A stretch of 64,000 nucleotides of DNA from Solimonas fluminis (GCF_002930645.1 NZ_PSNW01000003.1:62001-126000), one strand, 5' to 3'; counted from the first letter of the stretch, positions 42,590-52,424 are shown. Notes: a model not told the origin generated them from the sequence alone. Translations and numbers: made by a program.

Positions 42590-43744
42590 ATGAGCGAACC
42601 TACCGCCCCGACGTTCAAGCCCAAGAAGTCCGTCGCGCTGTCCGGCACCGCCGCCGGCAACACCGCCCTCTGCACGGTCGGCCGTTCCGGCAACGACCTG
42701 CACTACCGCGGCTACGACATCCTCGATGTCGCCGCCCAGTGCGAATTCGAAGAGATCGCCCACCTGCTGGTGCACGGCAAGCTGCCGACCGTCGCCGAAC
42801 TGGCTGCCTACAAGGCCAAGCTGAAGTCGCTGCGCGGCCTGCCGGCCGCCGTGAAGACCGCGCTCGAGCAGTTGCCGCCCTCCGCCCACCCGATGGACGT
42901 GATGCGCACCGGCGTGTCCGTGCTCGGCTGCGTCAAGCCGGAGAAGGACGATCACAACCACCCGGGCGCCCGCGACATCGCCGACAAGCTGATGGCCAGC
43001 CTGGGCTCGATGCTGCTGTACTGGTACCACTACGCCTACAACGGCAAGGTGATCGACGTCGAGACCGACGACGACTCCATCGGCGGCCACTTCCTGCACC
43101 TGCTGCACGGCACCAAGCCGCCGGAAAGCTGGGTCAAGGCCATGCACACCTCGCTGGTGCTGTACGCCGAGCACGAGTTCAACGCCTCCACCTTCACCAC
43201 CCGCGTCGTCGCCGGCACCGGCTCCGACATCTACTCCGCGATCTGCGGCGGCATCGGCGCCCTGCGCGGTCCGAAGCACGGCGGCGCCAACGAAGTGGCC
43301 TTCGAGATCCAGAAGCGCTACGACAACCCGGATGAGGCGGAAGCCGACATCAAGGCCCGCGTCGAGAAGAAGGAAGTCGTCATCGGCTTCGGCCACCCGG
43401 TCTACACCATCGCCGATCCGCGCAACAAGGTGATCAAGGAAGTGGCGCGCGACCTGTCCAGGGAAGCCGGCAGCATGAAGATGTTCGACATCGCCGAACG
43501 CCTGGAGACGGTGATGTGGGACATCAAGAAGATGTTCCCGAACCTGGACTGGTTCTCCGCCGTCAGCTACCACGTGATGGGCGTGCCCACCGACATGTTC
43601 ACCCCGCTGTTCGTGATCGCCCGCACCTCCGGCTGGAGCGCGCACATCATCGAGCAGCGCATCGACGGCAAGATCATCCGCCCGTCGGCGAACTACGTCG
43701 GCCCCGAGGACCTGAAGTTCGTCCCGATCAAGGACCGGAAGTAA
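42590..43744 (+). CDS. prpC: 2-methylcitrate synthase
   Basis: A 384-residue citrate-synthase-family enzyme without the extra N-terminal regulatory domain of type II citrate synthases. It has '[22 protein letters not shown]', catalytic His regions '[16 protein letters not shown]' and 'GPKHGGANE', and Asp-containing '[18 protein letters not shown]'. It condenses propionyl-CoA with oxaloacetate. It lies 30 bases after prpB and begins after AGGAGAG. Confidence 0.96.
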   Translation: MSEPTAPTFKPKKSVALSGTAAGNTALCTVGRSGNDLHYRGYDILDVAAQCEFEEIAHLLVHGKLPTVAELAAYKAKLKSLRGLPAAVKTALEQLPPSAHPMDVMRTGVSVLGCVKPEKDDHNHPGARDIADKLMASLGSMLLYWYHYAYNGKVIDVETDDDSIGGHFLHLLHGTKPPESWVKAMHTSLVLYAEHEFNASTFTTRVVAGTGSDIYSAICGGIGALRGPKHGGANEVAFEIQKRYDNPDEAEADIKARVEKKEVVIGFGHPVYTIADPRNKVIKEVARDLSREAGSMKMFDIAERLETVMWDIKKMFPNLDWFSAVSYHVMGVPTDMFTPLFVIARTSGWSAHIIEQRIDGKIIRPSANYVGPEDLKFVPIKDRK

Positions 43745-43766
43745 AGCTGCGAGTAGCGTGGAGGGC

Positions 43767-43786
43767 CCCCGCGCGCAAGCGCGGGG
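43767..43786 (+). other. Intercistronic hairpin between prpC and acnD
   Basis: CCCCGCGC and GCGCGGGG form an 8-bp stem capped by a GCAA tetraloop in the 100-base prpC-acnD gap. No T-run follows, so it is more likely an mRNA stabiliser or processing site than a terminator. acnD itself has only a weak ribosome site. Confidence 0.7.
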
Positions 43787-43844
43787 ATCCTAGCGTTACG
43801 AGTCAGCGCGAAGAATTAGCCGCCGCCAATTTTCGAGTCGCTCC

Positions 43845-46460
43845 ATGAATACTGCCTTCCGCAAGAACCTCCCCGGCACGAAGCTCGATTTCTACGACGC
43901 GCGCGCCGCCGTCGATGCAATCAAGCCCGGCGCCTACGCCACCCTGCCCTACACCGCCCGCGTCCACGCCGAGAACCTCGTGCGCAAGGGCGAGCCCGAG
44001 AAGATCAACGCCTACCTGGGCCAGCTGATCGAGCGCAAGCGCGATCTCGACTTCCCCTGGTTCCCGGTGCGCGTGGTCTGCCACGACATCCTCGGCCAGA
44101 CCGCGCTGGTGGACCTCGCCGGCCTGCGCGACGCGATCGCCGACCAGGGCGGCGACCCGGCCAAGGTCAACCCGGTGGTGCCGGTGCAGCTGATCGTGGA
44201 CCATTCGCTGGCCGTGGAGCATGGCGGCTTCGAGAAGGATGCCTTCGCCAAGAACCGTGCGATCGAGGATCGCCGCAACGACGATCGCTTCCACTTCATC
44301 GACTGGACCAAGCTGGCGTTCAAGAACGTCGACGTGATCCCGGCGGGCAACGGCATCATGCACCAGATCAACCTGGAGCGGATGTCGCCGGTGATCTACA
44401 CCCAGGACGGCGTCGCCTTCCCGGACACCTGCGTCGGCACCGACTCGCACACGCCGCACGTGGACGCCCTCGGTGTCATCGCCATCGGCGTCGGCGGCCT
44501 GGAAGCCGAGAACGTCATGCTGGGCCGCGCCTCCTGGATGCGCCTGCCGGACATCGTCGGCGTGGAGCTGACCGGCCGTCCGCAGCCGAACATCACCGCC
44601 ACCGACGTGGTGCTGGCCCTGACCGAGTTCCTGCGCAAGGAGAAGGTCGTCGGCGCGTATCTCGAGTTCTTCGGCGAGGGCGCCTCGGCACTGACCATCG
44701 GCGACCGCGCCACCATCTCCAACATGTGCCCGGAGTACGGCGCCACCGCGGCGATGTTCTACATCGACCAGCAGACGCTGGACTACCTGACCCTGACCGG
44801 CCGCGAGGCCGCGCAGGTGAAGCTGGTGGAAACCTACGCCAAGGCCGCCGGCCTGTGGGCGGACGACCTCAAGACCGCGCAGTACGAGCGCGTGCTGAAG
44901 TTCGACCTCTCCACCGTGGTGCGCAACCTGGCCGGCCCGTCCAACCCGCACAAGCGCCTGCCGGTCAGCGCGCTGGGCGAGCGCGAGATCGCTACCCACG
45001 ACAAGCTGCAGGCCGCCCGCGCCGAGGAGGCCAAGGGCCTGATCCCGGACGGCGGCGTGATCATCGCCGCCATCACCAGCTGCACCAACACCTCCAACCC
45101 GCGCAACGTCATCGCCGCCGGCCTGCTGGCGCGCAACGCGGTGAAGGCCGGCCTGGCGCGCAAGCCCTGGGTCAAGTCCTCGCTCGCTCCCGGCTCCAAG
45201 GCCGTGGAGCTGTACCTGAAGGAGGCCAACCTGCTCGGCGACCTGGAGCAGCTCGGCTTCGGCATCGTGGCCTTCGCCTGCACCACCTGCAACGGCATGT
45301 CCGGCGCGCTGGATCCGAAGATCCAGCAGGAAATCATCGACCGCGACCTGTACGCGACCGCCGTGCTGTCGGGCAACCGCAACTTCGACGGCCGCATCCA
45401 CCCCTACGCCAAGCAGGCCTTCCTGGCCTCGCCGCCGCTGGTCGTGGCCTACGCCATCGCCGGCACCATCCGCTTCGACATCGAGAAGGACGTGCTGGGC
45501 AAGGACCAGGACGGCCGGGAAATCCGCCTGAAGGACATCTGGCCGAGCGACGCGGAGATCGACGCCGTCATCGCCAAGAGCGTGAAGCCGGAGCACTTCC
45601 GCCAGGTCTACGAGCCGATGTTCAACTTCAAGATCGTCGAGGACAACAAGACCAAGCCGCAGTACGACTGGCGCCCGCAGAGCACCTACATCCGCCGCCC
45701 GCCGTACTGGGAAGGCGCGCTGGCCGGCGAGCGCACGCTCAAGGGCCTGCGTCCGCTGGCCGTGCTGCCGGACAACATCACCACGGACCACCTCTCGCCT
45801 TCCAACGCCATCCTGATGGACAGCGCCGCCGGCGAGTACCTGCACAAGATGGGCCTGCCGGAGGAGGACTTCAATTCCTACGCCACGCACCGCGGCGACC
45901 ACCTCACCGCGCAGCGCGCCACCTTCGCCAATCCGCAGCTGGTCAACGAGATGGTGGTGGTGGATGGCAAGGTCAAGAAGGGTTCGCTGGCGCGCGTGGA
46001 GCCGGAAGGCAAGATCATGCGCATGTGGGAAGCCATCGAGACCTACATGAACCGCAAGCAGCCGCTGATCATCGTGGCCGGTGCCGACTACGGCCAGGGC
46101 TCCTCGCGTGACTGGGCCGCCAAGGGCGTGCGCCTCGCCGGCGTGGAGGTGATCGCGGCCGAGGGCTTCGAGCGCATCCACCGCACCAACCTGATCGGCA
46201 TGGGCGTGCTGCCGCTGGAGTTCAAGCCGGGCACCACCCGCCTGACCCTGGGCATCGACGGCACCGAGACCTACGACGTGGTCGGCCAGCTGGCGCCGCG
46301 CACGACGCTGACCCTGGTCATCACGCGCAGGAACGGCGAGAAGCTGGAAGTGCCGATGACCTGCCGCCTGGACTCCGACGAAGAAGTGTCGGTCTACCAG
46401 GCCGGCGGCGTGCTGCAGCGGTTTGCGCAGGACTTCCTGGCGTCGAACAAGGCGGCGTAA
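43845..46460 (+). CDS. acnD: Fe/S-dependent 2-methylcitrate dehydratase AcnD
   Basis: An 871-residue aconitase-family protein. Motifs include 'CVGTDSHTPHVDALGVIAIG', cluster cysteines in 'TSCTNTSNP' and 'CTTCNGMSG', and the swivel-domain active-site 'GADYGQGSSRDWAAKG'. With PrpF it forms the AcnD/PrpF route, which replaces PrpD for dehydration of 2-methylcitrate. Third gene of the operon. Confidence 0.96.
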   Translation: MNTAFRKNLPGTKLDFYDARAAVDAIKPGAYATLPYTARVHAENLVRKGEPEKINAYLGQLIERKRDLDFPWFPVRVVCHDILGQTALVDLAGLRDAIADQGGDPAKVNPVVPVQLIVDHSLAVEHGGFEKDAFAKNRAIEDRRNDDRFHFIDWTKLAFKNVDVIPAGNGIMHQINLERMSPVIYTQDGVAFPDTCVGTDSHTPHVDALGVIAIGVGGLEAENVMLGRASWMRLPDIVGVELTGRPQPNITATDVVLALTEFLRKEKVVGAYLEFFGEGASALTIGDRATISNMCPEYGATAAMFYIDQQTLDYLTLTGREAAQVKLVETYAKAAGLWADDLKTAQYERVLKFDLSTVVRNLAGPSNPHKRLPVSALGEREIATHDKLQAARAEEAKGLIPDGGVIIAAITSCTNTSNPRNVIAAGLLARNAVKAGLARKPWVKSSLAPGSKAVELYLKEANLLGDLEQLGFGIVAFACTTCNGMSGALDPKIQQEIIDRDLYATAVLSGNRNFDGRIHPYAKQAFLASPPLVVAYAIAGTIRFDIEKDVLGKDQDGREIRLKDIWPSDAEIDAVIAKSVKPEHFRQVYEPMFNFKIVEDNKTKPQYDWRPQSTYIRRPPYWEGALAGERTLKGLRPLAVLPDNITTDHLSPSNAILMDSAAGEYLHKMGLPEEDFNSYATHRGDHLTAQRATFANPQLVNEMVVVDGKVKKGSLARVEPEGKIMRMWEAIETYMNRKQPLIIVAGADYGQGSSRDWAAKGVRLAGVEVIAAEGFERIHRTNLIGMGVLPLEFKPGTTRLTLGIDGTETYDVVGQLAPRTTLTLVITRRNGEKLEVPMTCRLDSDEEVSVYQAGGVLQRFAQDFLASNKAA

Positions 46461-46641
46461 GCGGTATCGGGTCCCCTCTCCCGCTTGCGGGAGAGGGGTT
46501 GGGGGAGAGGGTTCTGTAGCGCTTGAAGGCTTTACAGCACCCTCTCCCGGGTTTTGCCAGGGCCGGAGAGTGACTTGATGCCACTCTCCGGCAAGCAAAC
46601 CCCCTCTCCCGCAGGCGGGAGGGGGAACTCAAGGAAACAAA
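46461..46641. repeat. Palindromic repeats in the acnD-prpF gap
   Basis: A perfect CCCCTCTCCCGC/GCGGGAGAGGGG hairpin (46473-46498) and a second, imperfect copy (about 46600-46625) flank a middle with 'CACCCTCTCCCGGG' and 'CCGGAGAGTG'/'CACTCTCCGG' (46563-46590) arms. These 180 bases carry no gene. They interrupt the operon without an obvious T-run terminator, so read-through into prpF is expected, perhaps reduced. Confidence 0.75.
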
Positions 46642-47829
46642 ATGGCTCACGTACCCCAGATCAAGATTCCCGCCACCTACATGCGCGGCGGCACCAGCAA
46701 GGGCGTGTTCTTCCGCCTGCAGGACCTGCCGGAGCGCGCCCAGGTAGCCGGCGAGGCCCGCGACAAGCTGCTGCTGCGCGTGATCGGCAGCCCCGATCCC
46801 TACGGCGCGCAGATCGACGGCATGGGCGGCGCTACCTCCTCGACCTCCAAGACCGTGATCCTGGCCAAGAGCAGCAAGCCGGATCATGACGTCGACTACA
46901 TGTTCGGCCAGGTGTCGATCGACAAGGCCTTCGTGGACTGGTCGGGCAACTGCGGCAACCTGACCGCCGCGGTGGGCTCGTTCGCGATCAGCAACGGCCT
47001 GGTGGACGCTTCGCGCGTCCCGAAGGACGGTGTCTGCGTCGTGCGCATCTGGCAGACGCAGATCAACAAGACCATCATCGCCCACGTGCCGATCACCAAC
47101 GGCCAGGTCCAGGAGACCGGCGACTTCGAGCTGGACGGCGTGACCTTCCCGGCGGCCGAGGTGCAGATCGAGTTCCTCGATCCGGCCGAGGAAGGCGACG
47201 AGGGCGGCTCGATGTTCCCCACCGGCAACCTGGTGGACGACCTGGAGGTGCCCAGCATCGGCACGCTCAAGGCGACGATGATCAATGCCGGCATCCCCAC
47301 CGTGTTCATCAACGCCGCCGAGATCGGCTACACCGGCACCGAGCTGCGCGAGGCGGTCAACACCGATCCCGCGGCGCTGCTGAAGTTCGAGACCATCCGC
47401 GCCTACGGCGCCCTGCGCATGGGCCTGATCAAGGACGTCAGCGAGGCCGCCAAGCGCCAGCACACGCCCAAGGTCGCCTTCGTGGCGCCGCCGGCCAGCT
47501 ACAAGTCCTCGAGCGGCAAGCAGGTGGACGCCAGGGACGTGGACCTCAACGTGCGCGCGCTGTCCATGGGCAAGCTGCACCACGCCATGATGGGCACGGC
47601 CGCCGTGGCCATCGGCACGGCCGCGGCCATCCCCGGCACGCTGGTGAACCTGGCGGCCGGCGGCGGCGCCCGCGAGGCGGTGCGCTTCGGCCACCCCTCC
47701 GGCACCCTGCGCGTGGGCGCGGCCGCCGTCCAGGAGAACGGGCAGTGGGTGGTGAAGAAGGCCATCATGTCGCGCTCGGCCCGCGTGCTGATGGAAGGCA
47801 CGGTGCGCGTGCCGGGCGATTCCTTCTGA
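46642..47829 (+). CDS. prpF: 2-methylaconitate cis-trans isomerase PrpF
   Basis: A 395-residue PrpF protein with the start 'PATYMRGGTSKGVFF' (catalytic region), 'DYMFGQVSIDKAFVDWSGNCGN' shortened here to 'VDWSGNCGN', and 'YGALRMGLIKDVSEA'. It isomerises the 2-methylaconitate made by AcnD so aconitase can hydrate it. It ends the operon at a strong terminator. Confidence 0.97.
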   Translation: MAHVPQIKIPATYMRGGTSKGVFFRLQDLPERAQVAGEARDKLLLRVIGSPDPYGAQIDGMGGATSSTSKTVILAKSSKPDHDVDYMFGQVSIDKAFVDWSGNCGNLTAAVGSFAISNGLVDASRVPKDGVCVVRIWQTQINKTIIAHVPITNGQVQETGDFELDGVTFPAAEVQIEFLDPAEEGDEGGSMFPTGNLVDDLEVPSIGTLKATMINAGIPTVFINAAEIGYTGTELREAVNTDPAALLKFETIRAYGALRMGLIKDVSEAAKRQHTPKVAFVAPPASYKSSSGKQVDARDVDLNVRALSMGKLHHAMMGTAAVAIGTAAAIPGTLVNLAAGGGAREAVRFGHPSGTLRVGAAAVQENGQWVVKKAIMSRSARVLMEGTVRVPGDSF

Positions 47830-47843
47830 ATCCCCAGGAGTTC

Positions 47844-47881
47844 AACGAAAAAGGCCGGCGCATGCGCCGGCCTTTTTCGTT
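47844..47881. terminator. 38-base perfect palindrome, bidirectional terminator
   Basis: Each half-arm is 19 bases (AACGAAAAAGGCCGGCGCA and its exact complement) with no loop bases in excess, flanked by A and T runs. It lies between convergent prpF and purU and should stop transcription from both sides. In RNA the central bases form the loop. Confidence 0.95.
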
Positions 47882-47892
47882 GCCGCGCTCGA

Positions 47893-48762
47893 TCAGGAGA
47901 AGACCACGGTCTTGTTGCCGTCCACGATGACGCGATCCTCGATATGCCAGCGCACGGCGCGGGCCAGCACCTGCCGCTCGAGGTCGCGGCCGAGGTTCTT
48001 CAGGTCAACCAGCTCGTCGCGATGCGACACGCGCACCACGTCCTGCTCGATGATCGGCCCCTGGTCCAGGTCCGCGGTCACGTAGTGCGCGGTGGCGCCG
48101 ATGATCTTCACGCCGCGCAGCTGCGCCTGCTGGTAGGGATCGGCGCCGACGAAGGCCGGCAGGAAGGAGTGGTGGATGTTGATGATGCGGCTGGGATAGT
48201 GGGCCACGAACTCGCCGCTGAGGATGCGCATGTAGCGCGCCAGCACGATCAGGTCGGTCTGGCCGGCCAGCAGGGCCAGCATTTTGGCCTCGGCCTCGGC
48301 ATGCGTGGCCGCATCGATGGCCACGTGCTCGAAGCGCACGCCGAAGCGCTCCACGCTCTCGCGCAGGTCCGGGTGGTTGGAGATCACCATCGGGATGTCG
48401 GCACGCAGCTCGCCGCGCTGCCAGCGCCACAGCAGTTCCAGCAGGGCATGGTCGTGCCTGGACACCAGCAGCGCCATGCGCGGCTTGTCGGCGGCAAAGC
48501 TCAGGCGCCAGTCCATCTCGAAGCGCTTGGCCACCACCTCGCCGAAGGCCTGCGCCAGCGCCGGCCGCGAGACGTCCATGCTCGGCGTCTGGAATTCCAG
48601 GCGCATGAAGAATTTGCCGCCGCTGGGATCGCTGGAGTGCTGGTCCAGCTCGGTGATGTTGAGGCCGTGGTGGTACAGGAAGGTGGTCACCGCCGAGACG
48701 ATGCCCGGGCGGTCCGGGCAGGTGATCAGCAGTCGGGCGGTGGTTTCGGGCAGGGTGGTCAT
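47893..48762 (-). CDS. purU: Formyltetrahydrofolate deformylase
   Basis: A 289-residue protein with an N-terminal ACT domain ('[19 protein letters not shown]') and a C-terminal formyltransferase-fold domain ('VISNHPDL', '[12 protein letters not shown]', '[16 protein letters not shown]'). It releases formate from 10-formyl-THF, balancing one-carbon pools and feeding PurT. I use the ATG at 48762; a GTG at 48807 would add 15 unconserved residues and has no ribosome site. Confidence 0.96.
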   Translation of the reverse strand: MTTLPETTARLLITCPDRPGIVSAVTTFLYHHGLNITELDQHSSDPSGGKFFMRLEFQTPSMDVSRPALAQAFGEVVAKRFEMDWRLSFAADKPRMALLVSRHDHALLELLWRWQRGELRADIPMVISNHPDLRESVERFGVRFEHVAIDAATHAEAEAKMLALLAGQTDLIVLARYMRILSGEFVAHYPSRIINIHHSFLPAFVGADPYQQAQLRGVKIIGATAHYVTADLDQGPIIEQDVVRVSHRDELVDLKNLGRDLERQVLARAVRWHIEDRVIVDGNKTVVFS

Positions 48763-48841
48763 GACGCGGACAGCGGCAGGCGAAAGCGCGGATTGTAGGG
48801 GGTTCACCCGCCCCCGTCTGCCCCAATGCCCCCGCCGCGCT

Positions 48842-49582
48842 TCAGCCGCCCAGGGGCGGCAGCGGCGAGGGAGCGTCGGCCGGAGCCTTGTCCGGGTAGA
48901 TGATCCTCACGTCGTAGGGCTTGCCGGAGCGCGGGTTGTGGATGTTGGAAATGCCCCGGAATTCCAGCAGGCGGCGCTGGCCGGGCTCGTAGACCAGCTC
49001 CAGCGGGCCGGCCAGCAGGCGCAGCAGGGAATCCGGCTCCACCTTGATCAGCACCGCCCGGATGCCCTGCCACTGGGTTTCGCCGGCCTTGGCGGCCCGG
49101 AAGCGGAAGCTGTCGAGACTGCCGGCCACCGCCAGCGTGAACTTCACCGTCTTGCCCGCCTGCAGTTCGGCGAAATGCGTCCGCAGGCAGCTGTGGAAGC
49201 CGGAGTCGGCGCACATCGGCGAGGCCTTGCCGATGGTCTCGGACTCGGTCCGGCCGCCCGCGCGCTCGCGGCGCTCCATGGTCACCGCCTGGCGGTTCTC
49301 GGTGATCGCCTCCATGTAGCCGTAGGCCATGTCGAGACGGAACACCGGCACGAACTCGTCGTTGCGGAAGTCCAGCGTCTTGTGGCCCAGCTTCTCGCCC
49401 CGCGGGCCGAAGTAGTCGATCGTGCCGCCGAGCCAGCGTTCGCCCTCGATGTTCTGCGCGTGCACCTCGGTGTAGAGATAGGCGCCGCTCTTCAGGTCAT
49501 AGGCGTGGCCGTAGAAGCGCTGGACTTCGGCCTGCGCGGCCGTCCCCAGCAGCATCAGCAGCACGGCGAGCGTCATCTTCAT
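48842..49582 (-). CDS. Exported protein of unknown function, end of the lipid-modification operon
   Basis: A 246-residue protein with a signal peptide ('[14 protein letters not shown]') and a beta-rich mature part ('[20 protein letters not shown]', '[17 protein letters not shown]', '[17 protein letters not shown]'). Two Cys ('[12 protein letters not shown]') may form a disulfide. Shape and length recall periplasmic DUF3108-like beta proteins, but I do not assign it. Its start overlaps the metallo-hydrolase stop by four bases. Confidence 0.78.
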   Translation of the reverse strand: MKMTLAVLLMLLGTAAQAEVQRFYGHAYDLKSGAYLYTEVHAQNIEGERWLGGTIDYFGPRGEKLGHKTLDFRNDEFVPVFRLDMAYGYMEAITENRQAVTMERRERAGGRTESETIGKASPMCADSGFHSCLRTHFAELQAGKTVKFTLAVAGSLDSFRFRAAKAGETQWQGIRAVLIKVEPDSLLRLLAGPLELVYEPGQRRLLEFRGISNIHNPRSGKPYDVRIIYPDKAPADAPSPLPPLGG

Positions 49583-50568
49583 CGGTGGGAACCTGCGGCG
49601 AGTGCAGGAACATCATAGCCCCTGCCAAAAGCGGCGGCGTGAAACCGTTCACGCGGCAGCCCCTGTGCGTCCAGGGCCTGGTGCAGGTCGTCCACGGCCT
49701 GGTGCTGCCCGTCGTCGGCCAGCTCGAAGCTGCCGTAGTGGATGCCCAGGCTGAAGGCGGACCCGAGATCGAGATGCGCCCTCACGGCCTCGGCAGGATC
49801 CATGTGCTGGTAGGCCATGAACCAGCGCGGCAGGTAGGCGCCGATCGGCAGCAGCGACAGGCGCATCGCCCCGTGGCGGCGGCGCGCCTCGGCGAAATGT
49901 GCGCCGTAGCCGCTGTCGCCGGCGAAGTACACCGGCCCACCGGCCGTTCCGATCACGCAAGCCATCCACAGGGTCCGGTTGGCGTCGTGGCCGGCGCGCC
50001 CGCTCCAGTGCTGCGCGCGGGCCGCGGTGAGCGGGCGGCCATTGGGCAGGGTCCAGGACTGGCCCCAGTCGAGCTCCACCACCTTCTCCAGGCCCCAGCC
50101 GCGCAGGTGGTGCGCATCGCCCAGGGCGGTGACGAAGACCGGATCGTGCTCGCGCCACAGGCGCCGCAGCGTGCCGGCATCCATGTGGTCGTAGTGGTTG
50201 TGGCTGATCACCACCACGTCGACGCGTGGCAGGTCGCCGAAGGGAATCCCGGGGGCACGATAGCGCCGCGGCCCGGCCCACTGCACCGGGCTGACGCGAT
50301 CCGACCATACGGGGTCCGTCAGCAGGTTGAGACCGTCGGCCTGCAGCAGCACGGTCGCCTGGTTGATCCAGGTGGCCCGCAAGCCGCCCTCGCCCACCCG
50401 CTCCGGCGGCCGCGGCTGATCGTGAGGGCTGAGATCGCGCTCCCACTGGCCGCGCTTGCGCGACAGCCGCCAGCGCAGCAGCTCCGCCGCCGTCTTGCCG
50501 AAGGGCGTGCCGTTGTGGAAGCGCTCGCCGTCGAAGTGGTCGGAGACCGGGCCGGTGTAGCGGGGCAT
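49579..50568 (-). CDS. MBL-fold metallohydrolase, NAPE-PLD/UlaG-like
   Basis: A 329-residue cytoplasmic enzyme with the metal motifs 'ISHNHYDHMDAGTL' (H-x-H-x-D-H), 'QHWSGRAGHD', 'YFAGDSGYG' and 'SLGIHYGSFEL'. The opening 'WINQATVLLQADGLNLLTDP' is typical of the NAPE-PLD-like group, some of which cleave N-acyl phosphatidylethanolamine. Its place next to a Cfa-like lipid methyltransferase makes a lipid substrate plausible. GAGGAG precedes the ATG, one base after the upstream stop. Confidence 0.87.
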   Translation of the reverse strand: MPRYTGPVSDHFDGERFHNGTPFGKTAAELLRWRLSRKRGQWERDLSPHDQPRPPERVGEGGLRATWINQATVLLQADGLNLLTDPVWSDRVSPVQWAGPRRYRAPGIPFGDLPRVDVVVISHNHYDHMDAGTLRRLWREHDPVFVTALGDAHHLRGWGLEKVVELDWGQSWTLPNGRPLTAARAQHWSGRAGHDANRTLWMACVIGTAGGPVYFAGDSGYGAHFAEARRRHGAMRLSLLPIGAYLPRWFMAYQHMDPAEAVRAHLDLGSAFSLGIHYGSFELADDGQHQAVDDLHQALDAQGLPRERFHAAAFGRGYDVPALAAGSHR

Positions 50569-50569
50569 C

Positions 50570-51625
50570 TCAGCTCCTCGGCGCGAACAGGTAGTGGGCC
50601 ACGCCCCACTCGTTGCCGTCGGCGTAGCCGAAGAACTCGGCCACGGCCATGTAGAACATGCGCCAGCGCTGGAACCAGATGCCCGCATCGCTGCCGTAGG
50701 CCTTCTCGAACACCGGCATGATCTGCCGCTTCGCCGCGTCCATGCCGGCGAGCCAGTGGTTGGAGGTCTTCTCGTAGTGCTGGCCCGAAACCCACCATTG
50801 CCGCTCCACCTTCAGGTGGTCCTGGAAGTTCAGGAGCAGGTTCTCCGAGGGCATGATGCCGCCCAGGAAGAAGTGCTGCGTCATCCAGTCGGTATCGTCC
50901 CTGACCTCGTAGGGATAGCTCAGCAGCTTGTGCGCGAAGATGTGCACGAACAGCTTGCCCTGGGGCTTCAGCCAGCGCGAGACCTTGGCCAGCAGCAGGC
51001 CGTAGTTGCGCATGTGCTCGAACATCTCGATCGACATCACGCGGTCGAAACCGGAGTCGATGCCGTTGGCCGGAAAATCGAACTCCACGACATTGCCGGT
51101 GAGGATGCGGACGTTGTCCAGCCCGCGCTCCTTCGCCCGCTTCTCGATGAACTCGCGCTGGCCATGGGAGTTGGACAGGCCGACGATCTGCGCGGCGGGA
51201 TACTTCTCCGCCAGCCACAGCGAGAGGGAGCCCCAGCCGCAGCCCAGGTCCAGGATGCGCATGCCGTCCTCGAGGCCCGCGCGCTCGGCGTAGAGCGCCA
51301 GCATCTTCTCCTCGGCCTGGCCCAGGCTCTCGCCGCCCTCGGGATAGAGCGCGCAGGAATACTTCAGGCGAGGGCCCAGGTGCAGCTTGAAGAAATCCGC
51401 CGGCACCTCGTAGTGCTGCTGGTTGGCGGCCCGGGTCTCGATGGCGATGGGACTGGCACGCAATTCATCCAGCCACTGGTTGTAGCGGCGCGAGCGCTTC
51501 TCGCCGTCCACGCTCTCCGGGTCGGTGAGCCGCTGGGAGATCAGCTTGCGCATGCCGGCCCGGACCAGGACGTCCGGAAAAATGCCGCGCTCGGTCAGTT
51601 CGATCAGGTTCATGCCCGGGATCAT
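50570..51625 (-). CDS. Cyclopropane-fatty-acid-synthase-like SAM methyltransferase
   Basis: A 351-residue protein matching the C-terminal catalytic part of Cfa. It has 'QQHYEVPADFFKLHLGPRLKYSCALYPEG', cut here to 'HYEVPADFFKLHLG' and 'LKYSCALYPEG', motif I 'ILDLGCGWGSLSLWLAE', and 'IEMFEHMRNYG' followed by 'LFVHIFAH', which hold the expected Glu/His. It lacks the N-terminal domain of E. coli Cfa. It probably methylates phospholipid acyl chains; whether the product is cyclopropane, methyl-branched or furan-precursor lipid is unknown. Start at 51625 or 51613. Confidence 0.88.
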   Translation of the reverse strand: MIPGMNLIELTERGIFPDVLVRAGMRKLISQRLTDPESVDGEKRSRRYNQWLDELRASPIAIETRAANQQHYEVPADFFKLHLGPRLKYSCALYPEGGESLGQAEEKMLALYAERAGLEDGMRILDLGCGWGSLSLWLAEKYPAAQIVGLSNSHGQREFIEKRAKERGLDNVRILTGNVVEFDFPANGIDSGFDRVMSIEMFEHMRNYGLLLAKVSRWLKPQGKLFVHIFAHKLLSYPYEVRDDTDWMTQHFFLGGIMPSENLLLNFQDHLKVERQWWVSGQHYEKTSNHWLAGMDAAKRQIMPVFEKAYGSDAGIWFQRWRMFYMAVAEFFGYADGNEWGVAHYLFAPRS

Positions 51626-51647
51626 TCCTCTGTGTCGTGTCTTGGAG

Positions 51648-52424
51648 TTACCGCTTCGGCGGCCAGGGAATCAGCGCGCTGGTCGTGCGCATGTACTCGG
51701 CATAGCCCGGCTTGGATGCGGCCATGTGCCGCTCCAGGATCGGGATGCCCGACATCCTCATCAGCAGGAACCACATCACCAGGGGCGACACAAGCGCCGC
51801 GGGCCACCAGGCGGAACCCAGGGCCAGCGGGAGATAGGCCAGCCAGTGCAGGCACTCGAAGAAGTAGTTGGGGTGACGCGACCAGCGCCACAGGCCCTCG
51901 CGGCAGACCTGCCCGCGGTTGGCGGGATTGCCGCGGAAGCGCTCCATCTGGCGGTCCGCGATGCCCTCGCCGAGCACCGAGACCAGCCAGATCGCCGCGG
52001 CCAGCAGCAGCCAGGGCGATGCCAGCGGCTGCGGGTTGTAGGCGGCGACCAGGAAGGCGGCCGACAACAGCATCGCGAACAGCGTCTGGAAGTGGAAGAA
52101 GAAGAACATGTTGCGGTTGGCCTGCGCGCCCCACTCGTCGCGGAACTTCCGGTAGCGCCGGTCCTCGGGCTTGCCGTGGTTGCGCAGGAACAGGTGCAGG
52201 CCCAGGCGCAGGCCCCAGAGTGCGGCCATCAGGCCGAGCAGCAGGCGCTGCGGTTCCGGTGCCGGCCCCAGCAGCGCGTACAGCAATCCCAGGAAGCCGA
52301 GGCTCCAGGACCACACGGCATCGACGATGCCGGCGTTGGCGGTGCGCCACTGCACCACCCAGGCGAGGCTGATGAAGACGAAGACGCAGGCCAATCCGGT
52401 GGCGGCGGTGTGCAGGGCGGTCAT
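51648..52424 (-). CDS. DUF1295 (steroid 5-alpha-reductase-like) membrane protein
   Basis: A 258-residue protein with about six to seven membrane helices and the DUF1295 signature 'GLWRWSRHPNYFFE' plus 'YMRTTSALIPWPPKR' at the C terminus. The fold belongs to NAD(P)H-dependent reductases or methyltransferases (ICMT/steroid-reductase type). It is the first gene of a four-gene operon with the Cfa-like enzyme, where DUF1295 proteins are often found. Its substrate is unknown, probably a lipid or isoprenoid. Confidence 0.88.
   Translation of the reverse strand: MTALHTAATGLACVFVFISLAWVVQWRTANAGIVDAVWSWSLGFLGLLYALLGPAPEPQRLLLGLMAALWGLRLGLHLFLRNHGKPEDRRYRKFRDEWGAQANRNMFFFFHFQTLFAMLLSAAFLVAAYNPQPLASPWLLLAAAIWLVSVLGEGIADRQMERFRGNPANRGQVCREGLWRWSRHPNYFFECLHWLAYLPLALGSAWWPAALVSPLVMWFLLMRMSGIPILERHMAASKPGYAEYMRTTSALIPWPPKR

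Noticed and set aside
43803-46598. 931-codon minus-strand frame opposite acnD
   Set aside because: Shadow of acnD with repetitive Val/Gly/His/Asp composition and no recognisable domain; acnD matches its family from end to end.
46461-46641. Terminator separating acnD from prpF into different operons
   Set aside because: The hairpins lack a following T-run and prpF has no visible promoter of its own; prpF must act with AcnD. A partial attenuation effect remains possible.
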